Below are positions 21,420 to 32,564 of a DNA stretch of 64,000 bases, one piece after another. Source of the stretch: Ceratothoa steindachneri (Eukaryota; Arthropoda; Malacostraca; Isopoda; Cymothoidae). Both the position numbers and the translations under genes were made by a program. The stretch lies in contig OZ018328.1 in assembly GCA_963969495.1 (NCBI GenBank), positions 133,451,468-133,515,467 of the forward strand, given 5' to 3'. Position 1 is the stretch's first letter, and every line of letters begins with the position of its first letter. The notes under the pieces are model-generated. The model made no database searches and was not told the origin of the DNA. It saw nothing but the letters and a program-made list of their open reading frames with translations.

Positions 21420-24290
21420 CCTATTCCACAAGAGTGTGGAAGAGAGGAGGGTTTCCTATCTTATTTAACAAATATAATCAAATCTAGCCGTTACTAGTTA
21501 TAAACTAGTATGAAGTCGTGTGGATATACAAACCTAAAACCCTATTAATTCAAAATAAACGTGCACTAACATTTCCTCAACTAGAAGAAATATGATTGAA
21601 ATATCTCTTCTTATTAAGGTTTAATTTAAACTGCCCTAATTTGAAATTTATCTCTTGTCGAATAGGTATGAATATAGACCACTAGACCAAAGTTATTTAA
21701 TGTCAAATACTTAAAGTGTTAAGAAAAAATAAGGCATCGAGTAAAATTCATCTGGCGGTATTGAGTATTGAGACCTGTGTCTTCTGGTATTTGCCTTGGT
21801 TCCAAAGATTGTGACTCTAGTGCTAAGCTTTGGGTTTGGGAAAATACACAATGACACTGCTTAAATGGATCTCAATTATTCTATTTAAAAGGAAAATGAT
21901 GATCAACAAGGAGGCATAGGACACGGAGATCATGTTACCTAGAGAGAAGGGCAAGTTATGCTAAGAAATTCAGTTCGTGATCCGGCTATAAGTTGTGAGT
22001 AAATGGGGAGGTGGGTTTCATATTATAGAGCAAAAGAGGTATTTTACCTATTCAGGTTTTGTTAAAATTGATTAAAACCTTCATATTTTGAGAGTAGCTG
22101 AAAGTGAAACCAACGAGGTTCCATCACTTATCAAAAATAATTATGGGAACAGACAGATGTAGGATCCTTTAGCGCACCGTGTACAAACACACTCCTACTT
22201 TTGTGCATGCTCAACATTAGAACCTAACTTAACCTCGCCTAACTCAACCTACCGCAGGTTAGGTTCTGTTGTAGATCACACAATAAAGGAGTACCAATGA
22301 CTTTTAAAACTTTTTTGAATGCATAAATATAAAAAACACAAACATGAAAATCCCACAGTTCCTATGAATTAAGTCCTACATAGTACATGGATGATTTTAA
22401 ATCACTTTATTTTTATTCTGTAGTTAACTTACATATTAAAATATTGTTTGTAGAATTGGGTACAATAATAATACTACAGCTACCTCTTTGTGAGCAATGG
22501 GGCTCAAGGTATTACAGGAATTATTGAATATGACATTACCCCACCCATAGAGGAACGTTATCGGATGTCTTTATCAGCCTTTTCTCGTTTTGCCCCTTTT
22601 ACTCTGGTATTGCCATTTTTTTAGTCTAAAAACAACAAACTTCTTTTAATTTTCTATTAGTTTGGCTTGATTTTTCTTTCAAACATTTTGAATTGAACTT
22701 TAGTGACACCTAAAATAATTACCACTGATACGCTCTACTCTCCATTTCTTCTACCTTTTTCCACTCGATTCGTACTGCGTTTAGAAGCATGTCCTAACTC
22801 GGTAACGCTCTGTTTCCCCTTATTTCGAAAGTTGAGTAACCCTTTTGTGGTAGGGTGAGAAAGCATTAAAACAGTGAAAGGAAAAAAGAGGGATTCGGTT
22901 AAAGCATCAGTAGGTAGTTTGTTTTGTCTAATTTTTCCAGAATAAACGATAAAACCAAGGTGGAATTGAACAAGAAGTGTAAAAAAGGTACCAAAAGGAC
23001 TCTATCTATATATAGAGTATGTATAGCCAGCGGTTGGGGAGGAGTTTAACACCAATCCCTAATTAGCCCAAAATATGGAAGCCAAGGAGTAAATGGGGAG
23101 TATTACGAAAACTTACAGTCAATAGGTGGTTAAACTTATTAACTGTGACGAGACAATAAAAGTACAGTAAATGTGGCCCATATGTGACTCACATATACGT
23201 GGAGCCACAAAATGAAATGTGTAGGCTCTCTAAATCTACTTTAGCCGAAAAAATACTTCATATTGGAGGCGATTACAGAGAAGAAGACGTAGGTTTTACT
23301 CTTAATATTGTTGAAGTTTCCTATACGATTGCCTTAAAGCTGCGTTGCTACGGAAGCAGTGGATTGGTCTATTTCCGCTCCAAAAGTTTTAGTTCTGAGT
23401 CATATAAATACGTACACACGTGAATAATAATACGCACATAGAATATTCTAATTTCGTAAGAGCATTTCATTCCCCTTCACTTATAATTTACTTCTCTTTT
23501 AGCCAAGTTTGGGGAGGAAGAAATGCGCTCTCAATAATCTCGCCACGGTGTTTAAGGCGATTTTTTCTGTCTCCTTCCTTTTAGGTAATTTTGTTATTCC
23601 ACTTGGACTTTTTAGGTTTTCTTTTTCTGTGTTTTTTTGTCACTTAGTAAACGCTGTTTTGGAAATAACTCAGATATTCCTTCGCCCTAAGTATTATATA
23701 TGAAACCAGACTAATGTACTGATAAAAAAAGAACAAACGGTTAATAAGGAAGTGATAGCGCTTAAAAGTAAAAGAAAAAAAGTCAACAATGTACATGCCA
23801 TTCGTTCACTTTGTTTGCTAAGTGACCATTGTGATTAAAATATCCTAACGTGCACATATGTATTTTGTGGACTTCAGAAAGGTATATTATGTTCAGCTGT
23901 GCCTTAGAAGTTTCAACATGACGTTCCTGGCCTCTTAATTAGTCAATAAAATAGGTTTTCCTGAGAATGTGATAATCTTACAGACCAGGCCATTCAAATT
24001 ACTGCCTTAGGTTTGAAAATTAAACGCATCCAGGAGCGGGAACCCACAAATCTCATTTGCAAAGGACAAGTCATACTACTGGCTATATGGACGAAAAGAG
24101 CATGATTTAGAATAACAACAAATGCCAGGCTGGTGATAAGTCGAAAGGTCAAGTACTAATCAAGATGAAGATGACGAGATTGCTGAATAATATCCCTATC
24201 AACCCTAAATGCTGACCTGTCAAATGAAATCCAACACACCCAGAACAAAATGTACATACTAACTATAGGTCAGGGCTGAATTATTCTTAT
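21420..24290. other. AT-rich intergenic DNA
   Basis: Includes short CCTAAC/AGGTTAGG interspersed units near 22220-22265 and small unrecognised frames at 23184 and 23509. No supported gene. Confidence 0.4.
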
Positions 24291-24295
24291 CGTTG

Positions 24296-24492
24296 TCTAG
24301 TTTAGGACGCATCCTTTTTTTCGAATACACATTACTTTCGCCATAACTTTTTTATCCGATATTCTATGAAATTAAAATTGGACAGTATCAAAGGCAAATT
24401 TGAAAGAATATTCTGTGTAATTCTCATGGAAATTAAATACATCTCATTAAAAAATATAGATTTTCTTATTTTGTTCTCAATGCTTGGACGCT
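24296..24492 (+). mobile_element. Solo arm of the long-arm Tc1 family
   Basis: Aligns over its length with both arms of the 7539-9126 element: TCTAGTTTAGGACGCATCC, ATACACATTA, CATAACTTTTTTAT, TTCTATGAAATTAAAATTGG, CTCATGGAAATTAAAT. No transposase or second arm lies nearby, so it is a deletion remnant or part of a non-autonomous derivative. Confidence 0.65.
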
Positions 24493-24889
24493 CACATTTT
24501 CACATTCTCTCGTTTCTCTACTTTATTTGATAGCTGATGATTAGAGAAGAAGGAGAGTAGAGTAAGAAGGAATGTAGGGTTTGGAGCGTTTTATTTGTTT
24601 CCCTTCTTTTTATTGGCTTCTGTGGCATGGTTCTCTGGTACATTGTCTTCCTTATCTTCTTGTTTTGATTCCTGTAATTCAGTTACTATTATTTATTTTA
24701 GTACTTGACCTAGGTTAATCCTCAAAACCTTCGATGATAGATGTTTTTTTGGAACCACAGCTCTTTAATGACTTTGCTTCTTATCATTTGATTCAGCATG
24801 GAGGTTTACTGCTTTCCGATGCTGTTCATGCGTGCTTATAATATCTATACGTTAGAATTTCTAGGCCGGTGTTGTCCTAAATAGTACCG

Positions 24890-25460
24890 CCGGTGCTGTT
24901 ATGTATTTTATTGTTTAATATTATTTTGCGTACGTTTGGCTGGGAAGTTATTTCCTTGAGATCTAGAATCTCTTTTGTCTTTGAAAACTACATAGTCATC
25001 GTACAGGCACTTCTTTGTATCATAGGTACATTGTCTCCATATGTGGCTTCTCGTTCTGAACATTTCATTTTGTCTTTATTTGGGCAGTTTTTATTGTGTA
25101 GGTATCCATTTGTTAACAGGCACATATGTATATACTGTACTTCTCCCGCTTCATGTTTTATGAAGAAATCTTCATGTTGAATGAAAGTATTCCGTTTTAT
25201 TTAACATTTTTGAGCTGTCCGAGCTTGGCCATATTATTTTGAAAGAGTGTGTGTATTCAGAGAATTTTATTACTCCCGTGATTTTTATTTCTGGGATATT
25301 TTCTTGAATTTCTTTATTCAAATCTTCCTTGGTGTGTTCATTTATCCATGGGTCCTTGCGATAGAAGACTGGGTTCTTAACCGTTATAACCATGGGAGTT
25401 CTTGGAGCCAAGCCGATTTTCTTTAGGGTGTTCGGGCTTTCTCTTCATAGTAGTTTATCG
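24890..25460 (-). pseudogene. LINE ORF1 (gag-like) relic
   Basis: Minus strand: a stretch beginning APRTPMVITVKNPVF, then KEDLNKEIQENIPEIKITGV, FSEYTHSFKIIWPSSDSSKM, followed after a frame change by a cysteine-containing segment with GYLHNKNCPNKDKMKCSE. An RRM-like region followed by a cysteine/histidine knuckle region is the layout of ORF1 proteins of several non-LTR clades. Stops are frequent. The identification depends on layout rather than a unique motif. Confidence 0.5.
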
Positions 25461-25469
25461 AAATATTAC

Positions 25470-26090
25470 CGAGTGTGGCACAGGGCTGTGTAGCCATTAG
25501 AAACGTCGATTAACTTGACCAGAACGAGTTTGATTTCATCCTATTATGTTGTAATAATGGTGCTCCTTTAGGGTTTCTTCTCTCCTCGCACCCGCCGGAG
25601 AGAAACCCTTTTGCAAGTTTCCATTTATTAGATCGCAAGAGGATGTCCCTTCGTTGAGTTGAAGAAGCATAGTGGTTGAGATGCAGTTGAAATAGAAATA
25701 AGAAAGGAGAGTAAACTCCCTTGCCCGTTTAGCTGGACTACATAAACAGAAGAATCAATCCTAAAGTCCGTGGGCAGTTGACTTTACGAAGTATTATTGG
25801 CTCAGTACGAGAGTTCACCGAGTTGCAGAAAGAGGAGGCATCTCCAATCGAAGCCCTAAATTTGGAAAACGAGATATCAATCGGTAAAAGAAAGACTCGC
25901 TAAGAATATCAGCGACACAAAGTTGAGGATATCGAAGAGATCCTGAAACAATTTGAAATTAAATGGAGCGTGAATAGAGCTTGCTTAAATGTGTAAGCAG
26001 CCAGAGTCTGTTACCACTTTCTTTACACATTTGTTCTCACGGGAGCACCCTAGCTAGTACTGAGATTCAAATTCAAGGGGTTAAAATTTC
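25470..26090. other. Unassigned DNA
   Basis: Contains a bulged hairpin, GGGTTTCTTCTCTCC (25571-25585) against GGAGAGAAACCC (25597-25608). Otherwise nothing supported. Confidence 0.35.
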
Positions 26091-26107
26091 ATGAAAGGGG
26101 GCCAGTT

Positions 26108-26638
26108 AGTTAGTTAGTTAGTTAGTCAGCGCCAATATTTTCATGATACTGGGAGGATCCCCGACTGGATAATGAAATTTTTATAGAAGGTCAGTATGAC
26201 AATCGCTGGTCGGCCCGAGGGCCCCTGGAGCCAATCCTCTTTTGGGAAGAGGTGCCAGGAAGTAATATCTTTAGGCACAAAAACAGCATTCAGGTGGAAA
26301 CCTTCGTCACCTCGGGGAAGAGGGACCTGTGCCGCGTCAGAGGTACGTCGATATAGATACCCATCGGCAGGATTGCTTGGAACAGAGAGTGTATGTGTGT
26401 GTATTGTGTTGTGAAGGCGGGAGAGGAAAGAAAGCAGTGTTGTGATTGGCTATGTGTGAGGTGAGAGGTGTAAGATCTACCCACCCGAAAACGGGGTGAG
26501 CACAGCGAGTCCACCAATCGGTAGCCAGATCTCTCCGTGCGCTGACATTTGGGGCCACTCATGCCGGGATTCAGAATCGAACCAAGTACCACGACGTTGG
26601 GAGACCAACGACGTATCCACTCAGCTTGCATGAGCTCT
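26108..26638 (-). mobile_element. SINE family 1, full-length copy with target duplication
   Basis: Same structure as 20875-21408, with five or so TTAG units at the tail (26105-26126). The head has A-box sequence CAAGCTGAGTGG and B box GGTTCGATTCT (minus strand). Flanking direct repeats are GAAAGGGGGCCAGTT (26093-26107) and GAAGGGGCCAGTT (26639-26651). The 132- and 72-codon frames over it are not genes. Confidence 0.85.
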
Positions 26639-26654
26639 GAAGGGGCCAGTTTGT

Positions 26655-27150
26655 CACTGTGATAAAAGTAGTCGAAGTTTAGTTTCATCAGACTTTATGA
26701 AATCCCCTTCTTGTGACATGGATTAAACCGAAATTGTAAAACTTAACAGTTTATATTTTTGCGAATGAAGACGCGTGTCGATAGAATATCACATTATATC
26801 TTTCGAAAATAGAGATACTAATAAATTTAAGGAATAATATCGACGTGAGTTAAATGTGTGAATAAGAACAATATAAGAAGTTGTTCCTAAGCTTGCAATC
26901 AAATTTTGATTTGTCACATTGGTTGTATTCGTCGTATTAAAGAATTAAATGAACAATTGCTGACAGAAACTTGGGGCTAAAGGAGGTAGAGGGCAGGAAA
27001 ATAAGAAAATGAACGCAAGGAAAAAAAAGTAGCGAAATGAGTAGAAAAATTACCCACACTACTGCACATATATATTACTGTCTTTATAAATGCTGATAAT
27101 GATAGGGAGCTTCAAAGTCCCACAAGTACATATATGTACACACAAATGCA
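26655..27150. other. Intergenic DNA
   Basis: Nothing supported. Confidence 0.35.
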
Positions 27151-27159
27151 AAGTATCAG

Positions 27160-27420
27160 CAGCGGTAGAATGACGTTGGATTTACAGCGACGAGGCACGG
27201 GTTTGATTATAGCGAGCGCGGACATAAAACTTTCATAGGCGTCAAAAGCTTGCCGCCCATTGGCAGAGACGATAACGTACTCATCCCTGCTGGGGTAACT
27301 TCACACGCATCATCACTCCAGAGCCAATCAATTCACACTACCCTTTCCTTCCCGTTCTTCACACCACATCATACCCACTCTCTTATATGTTCCAGAACCA
27401 TCCCGAAGGAGTACTAGTAT
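27160..27420 (+). mobile_element. SINE-like tRNA-derived head, diverged
   Basis: B-box-like GGGTTTGATTATAG near 27206 is preceded by a tRNA-like arm (CAGCAGCGGTAGAATGACG). It is followed by GAGCGCGGACATAAAAC, CCCATTGGCAGAGACG and AGCCAATCAATTCACAC, in the order of landmarks seen in SINE family 1. It is weak, and may be a sister family. Confidence 0.4.
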
Positions 27421-27429
27421 ATATATGGA

Positions 27430-28540
27430 AGGCCTCATTTCTCATAACTCTCATCCAGAAAGGTTCCCCGATCGCTGCTGGAACTATCGTTGGTTATTGG
27501 CTTCATTGATGAAAGTCCAACAGAAAAACGAATTGAGAATAATATTTAAAAAGGATTTGAGATCAAACCAGAATAATCAATTCAACGTACTGGGACGGGT
27601 AAACGAGAACACGGATCATTGCGTTGCCGCAGCTAAATTATTTTCCAATCGCCAGGAAAAAAAAGGCTTTGTTTGATATTTGTGTGATACATACCTATGT
27701 TGCCTTTTCTCATCAAGTGAATTTTATTTTTTTTTTAAGATTTTTTTATTGGCCAATGAGTCTCACCGTTCTCTCTTTATTCAATATTATTCCTCTACTT
27801 TTGTCTTTTGGTTCCTTGGCCTAATTTACTTTTCGCATATGCTTCTTATCCTAACTTCACCAATTTCCTCGAGAATCACTTTTCAATAACATTTTTACAA
27901 AGATTCGATTGTATTCCACCTTAAAAATAGCTAAATCCCTCAATGACATTTAGCACATCATAGGAACTTTCTTTCCCTTTGATTGCACGAATTTCCATCT
28001 CATCTCTGCGAGGACGATGACACAATCTCTCTTGCTGATGGCTTCGTAATTGGTTCGTCTCTCTCGCATGCACGGGTAATCAACTTACTGCGCTTGTGTC
28101 GGGGAAATGGGTATACCGTTGGGATTTCACCTACATAACATTGCTTTTGCATGACATTCATGGGGTATAAGCGAAAACAGAATGAAGGATGGACATGAAA
28201 TTATCTATTTATTAACCAACAAATAGAAAGTGACGGCAGCCAACGAGTAATTTAGGGAGCAAAGGCATTTTTCATGTCAACTTGACATTAAATTACAAAC
28301 CAAACTGTAGGTTAAAACTTTCCTAAGGAAGAAAATGGTAAGTACCAATCGAAAATTGCGGGTGGTTGAATGTAGAACATTCGGCGCTGGTTCTTTGCTC
28401 GGACAGCCTAAAAATCACAGTAATGCTGACATGCCTAACACCCCCCACAACGTGAAAACCACCTGTTTGACTGATAGACTACATGACTGGACAGGGAGCC
28501 TCTAAGCGTCAGAAAATCTTTATCTAAATAAAGTTGTGTA
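27430..28540. other. Intergenic DNA
   Basis: An 83-codon frame at 27425-27676 (+) has no recognisable features. Confidence 0.35.
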
Positions 28541-28541
28541 A

Positions 28542-28542
<1 letters not shown>

Positions 28543-28596
<54 letters not shown>
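28543..28596. repeat. (TA)n microsatellite, left flank of transposon 1
   Basis: TA dinucleotides running directly into the terminal repeat TTAGACTGGCCCA. Confidence 0.95.
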
Positions 28597-28601
<5 letters not shown>

Positions 28602-31535
28602 CTGGCCCAAAATAAAGAAAAAATAAATAATCCTTGGTCTCACCCTTGGATAAAGAGAGGCTTGATGAAAAAATGCGCTGTGAAAATTTGCAGCAAAATA
28701 TAATAATATTTAGTAGTGCCACAACGAATGTTAGTTTCACATATATTAGTAATATGTGCAAAATAGGAAAAATAGTTAAATATTATTGAATTTTTGTCTT
28801 TTTCAGAGTAACTATTACCTAAATATAAATTATTAGTTGCGTTATGTTAACAGCTATATTAAGTACATTCTAAGTTTCATTATCATCCTATAACCTGTGG
28901 TGTTATAGGGTAGGTAGAAAGGACAAATAAGCCAAACGTGAGGCCTGGTAGGCGTTCTACTGTCGCGTTTCATTGTCTCAACAGCACATCCCTTACGAGT
29001 TGGTAATTACCAATGCCCTACTGAGTGTTATGTGAACCAGTCAAGAGTTAGCATTGTTTCATTGTCTATATGTGTTTAATAAAGTCTTTCTGGAATATAA
29101 TTAACATGTCAAGTTTAATTTAAACAAGAAGTAAAGCAGAAGTATGGCTTATTAGAGAAACAATTGATGCAATTCAAACCACAAAACTTCCATCAAATTT
29201 TAATATATTAAGACAGCTTTTCTCCTTAACACAGTTCAAAAAGAATGAAAAAGATGCCTGTAACATTGTATATTCAGAAATATATGAAATATGGGACAAA
29301 GAAAAAATACCAACTAGAGACAAACAGCATGTGGTTACAAAGATTCAGAATATGAGCAGTTCAGAACCCTCCAAAAACAAAATCAAGGCGAGATCAAATT
29401 TAAATATCAAAGGAAACTTCATTCCAAGAATCTTTAAATCATTTGTTTTATATAGCTCATGCTAACGCACTAGAAATGATAACCAATGAAGAAGATCGTT
29501 TATTACTACAGACCCAGAGAGAGAAAGATAGACGAGACTATATAGGTAGTGCTAACAAGAAAAGTAAAGAATGAAGAAAAAAACGCAAAAGAAGTGAAGA
29601 AAAATTGCAGCTAATTGAACGAGAATTGCGTAGAAAAGTACATTTGTCAGTCGTTCAGATAACAAGTAGATCAAGCAGCGAAAATAACAGCAGTGATGAA
29701 GCAGAGCCCGGTCCATCTAATCATCCAAGAAAGAGAATATTTAAAGGCGAGAAAATTATCTCACCTGACTTAGTGGCTACATTAGAATGAACAAAAATGA
29801 GTGATCGTCATGTGATGATGGTAATCTCAGCAAGAGCATTAGCCCTTGGAAGAAATATTGATGATATAACAATAAGTAGAAGGACACTGCGAAGAAAAAA
29901 AAGAAATGTGTAAAGAAATAGCAGATAGTTTGAAGCAAACATTCACTACAGATGCACTTCTTACAGTCCATTGGAATGACAAATTAATGCCTTATTTAAT
30001 TGACACTGCGAATATAGATAGACTGCCTGTGTTTGTGTGTGGCGGTAGTAACTCTAAGCTTTTGAGAATACCTAAACTAACGTTGGGTACAGATGCTGAA
30101 ACAACAAAAGCAGTTGTGGAATGTCTTCAAGATTGGAATATCGAGGACAGTGTTAAAGCCATGTTTTTTGACACCACTACTAGTAAAACTTGTCCTAAGA
30201 AAGGTGCATGTGTGGCAATGGGAATAAAACTAAATTGAGGTCTTCTTTCTTTTCCTTGCAGGCATAATCTTCACAAAATAATTGTATCTGACTTATTTCA
30301 AAAGTGTTTCGGTGCTTCATCCGGACCAGAAATTCAATTATTTAAGCATTTCCGTGATTCCTGGAAGACTATCAATACTGCATCGTATGAAGCACACAAT
30401 ATATGTGTTTCTTGGAAAGAAGTTGTGCTTACATTTTTTCCAGAACAGTTCAAATGTCATCAGTCTCGAGCAGATTACAAAAAACTTTTGCAACTATCAG
30501 TTGCATAATTAAGGGGTGACGGAGAAAGCTTTTCCTTCAAACAACCTGGAGCAGTGCATCGAGCACGTTGGATGGCAAGGGTTATTTCTTTAATTAGTAT
30601 TGTACTCTTCAAGTCCCAATTTAAAATGACCAAGAAAGAGCAGACATTAGTCGAGCAATGGGGAGTTTCTTGTACAGTACTAAGGTTACAAACTAATTTA
30701 CATCTTCAATTGTATCCACTGCTCCATGAAAGGACTTAAAGTATTTGCAAAGTTTCCAAGTATCTAAAAATATGGAACTTGCTTCTGTAGCCAGCAAAGT
30801 ACTTGGTCGTCACCTTTGGTATCTAAGCGAAAAACTTGTGTCCCTTTCCTCCATGGAAGAAGGTGTCACTCTAGATTTGAAATGAAAGATGGCTGCAGCA
30901 TTGCAGAAACTTGGCTCACAACATCCAGAGAAACGATATACAGTGAGAGAAAAATAGAGTGTCTCAGACAAAACTCTTGCTGAATTCGTGACTGAATCAA
31001 GAATCAAGTCAACTTTTCTTCACAAAATTGTCGTTCAATTCCTCTTTTTTTGAAGTAGATACTTCAGAATGCAGGAAAGAAATGACTATCAAATAGTAAA
31101 ACAATATACTCATACTATGAATGTCATCAATGACAATGAGGAGAGAGCTGTAGCCTTGATTGAGAGCTACAATAATCATCTTACCAAAAATGAAAATAGG
31201 CTTTAGTACCTTCTACAGGTTTCCCAAAACAACAAAATATGCATTGAAGTAATTCAAGGGCAAATTAACAAAACAAGTTGAGTTCATTGCAAAACCCTGT
31301 GGAATAAGTTTCCTGGGGATACCACATTAAAAAAACGCACCTATTACAGCTACCTCATGAGGGGGAGGGGAGGACTGTAAAACGTCAAACTTTGTAAGCT
31401 TTGTGGCACTACTGAAACTCGTTCAAGTGAGCTAAAACTTTGTTAAAATTGTTTTTATAGGAAGCCTCACAATTTGCATGGGTGAGACTAAGAAGTTCTT
31501 AAGTATGAAAAATCGCCTCTATTGATCTGGGCCAG

Positions 31536-31540
<5 letters not shown>
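28597..31540 (+). mobile_element. DNA transposon 1, inserted in a (TA)n tract
   Basis: Terminal inverted repeats are TTAGACTGGCCCA (28597-28609) and TGGGCCAGTCTAA (31528-31540), 13 bp and perfect. Both ends pass straight into TA dinucleotides, so a TA target duplication is possible but cannot be separated from the microsatellite. The 2.9-kb interior carries one transposase-like pseudogene on the plus strand. A relative of the gene occurs in transposon 2 (36115-38044), whose termini are TAGGGTGATGCAAAA. The superfamily is not certain. Confidence 0.85.
29125..31340 (+). pseudogene. Transposase-like protein of a multicopy arthropod family
   Basis: Blocks in order: KAEVWLIRETIDAIQTTKLP and YEIWDKEKIPTRDKQHVVTK (N-terminal region, ~29130-29350); ALEMITNEEDRLLLQTQREK (~29470); an acidic Ser/Glu linker (29650-29720); a region with TKMSDRHVMMVISARALALG; LTVHWNDKLMPYLIDTANID and MFFDTTTSKT...GACVAMG (29906-30235); RHNLHKIIVSDLFQKCFGAS (~30265); SGPEIQLFKHFRDSWKTI; GAVHRARWMARVISLI (~30552); KVLGRHLWYLSEKLVSL (~30795); ERAVALIESYNNHLTKNENR (~31143). 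I recognise this order from multicopy, usually unnamed animal proteins. The D, RH, RARW and LW motifs loosely recall an RNase H-fold (hAT-like) transposase, but that is an inference. Many stops make it inactive. Confidence 0.75.

Positions 31541-31631
<91 letters not shown>
31541..31631. repeat. (TA)n microsatellite between transposon 1 and a PLE
   Basis: About 45 TA units. Left neighbour is the right terminus of transposon 1; right neighbour is the 3' end of the PLE. Confidence 0.95.
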
Positions 31632-31632
<1 letters not shown>

Positions 31633-31634
<2 letters not shown>

Positions 31635-32560
31635 TGCAATGTCCCGCAGGAAAAGTGTAAAGGTGCTTCCAAGTACTTTCGAACTTTATTCAGTTCATTC
31701 TCAAGGATAACTAGTTACAAGAGAAAATAATATAATAAGGGTATATATAAATAGTAAAAGATAAAGGACGGCCACTAAACAAGAAATCCCTAGTGAGGAA
31801 GTAGGAGAGGGATGGGTAAATTCACATTAAGATTTAGTTATAGCAGGTATCAAGGTCAAATCGAGAGGCAAGGAAGAGTCAAGAACAGAGCCAAAAGGGT
31901 TAAAACGATTAACGGATAAAGCAATAGTCTAAATGGGGAGATTAGGAGCGACACGAGAAGTAAATTGAAACGAAGGGGAGAGGGACAAGGAGAGAGGAAG
32001 AGAAATAAAATAATGTTAATACAAAATCAATCCAATAATTAATTAAATTGACAAATCGGGTTCCCATAAAAATGAAAATTGCAAAACAAATTAAGAACAT
32101 AAGACAAAGCTAATTTCTTTAAGAATAAGTTTTTTTATAACAACATCAATTTTAAAAAGTCCAAGGGAAATGTTAAAGTTATTACATTGGCTTATACATG
32201 AATATTCAACAAGGTTTCTTTTAATTGAGTCATTTGAGTGAAAAATACATTTTGCTGAATTCCAATTAATTAAGTGTTTATTTTCGGACATATGCACAAA
32301 AAAGCACTATTATTTACAGCTCTCCTAAAATTGTATTTATGCTGATTAATACGGACAGATAATATCTTTCCTGTCCTTCCAAAATATTTACTTGGACAAA
32401 CAGAACATTCGACCGAATAGACTCCCCAATATTATTAAAATCATTGTGAAATAGAATGTTTTTTTATAGTTGACTCGTATTTGAAAGTAACTGAAATGTA
32501 AAAGTTTTTTAAAAGACGGGGAAGGTCAATAAAACAAACAGAGAAGGGTAAAACTAAAAT
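31633..32560 (-). pseudogene. Penelope-like element: GIY-YIG endonuclease and 3' end (copy 3)
   Basis: Minus strand, from about 32430: GVYSVECSVCPSKYFGRTGK, LSVRINQHKYNFRRAVNNSA, then FVHMSENKHLINWNSAKCIF and KRNLVEYSCISQCNNFNISL. The C..C...Y.G.TGR...RI..H signature, followed by the NSA...H and (K)RK..E residues (here KRNLVEY), is the Penelope-type GIY-YIG endonuclease. The coding part is split by stops and frameshifts. It continues into a ~310-bp 3' region (31633-31940) shared with 3766-4044 and 14090-14366, and ends at (TA)n. The reverse transcriptase is missing (5'-truncated). Penelope-like elements use this endonuclease for integration. Confidence 0.8.
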
Positions 32561-32564
32561 GTTT

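Noticed and set aside
22215..22265. CCTAAC/AGGTTAGG units resembling arthropod telomere repeat TTAGG (also 14650-14695)
   Set aside because: Too short and irregular; no tandem TTAGG array.
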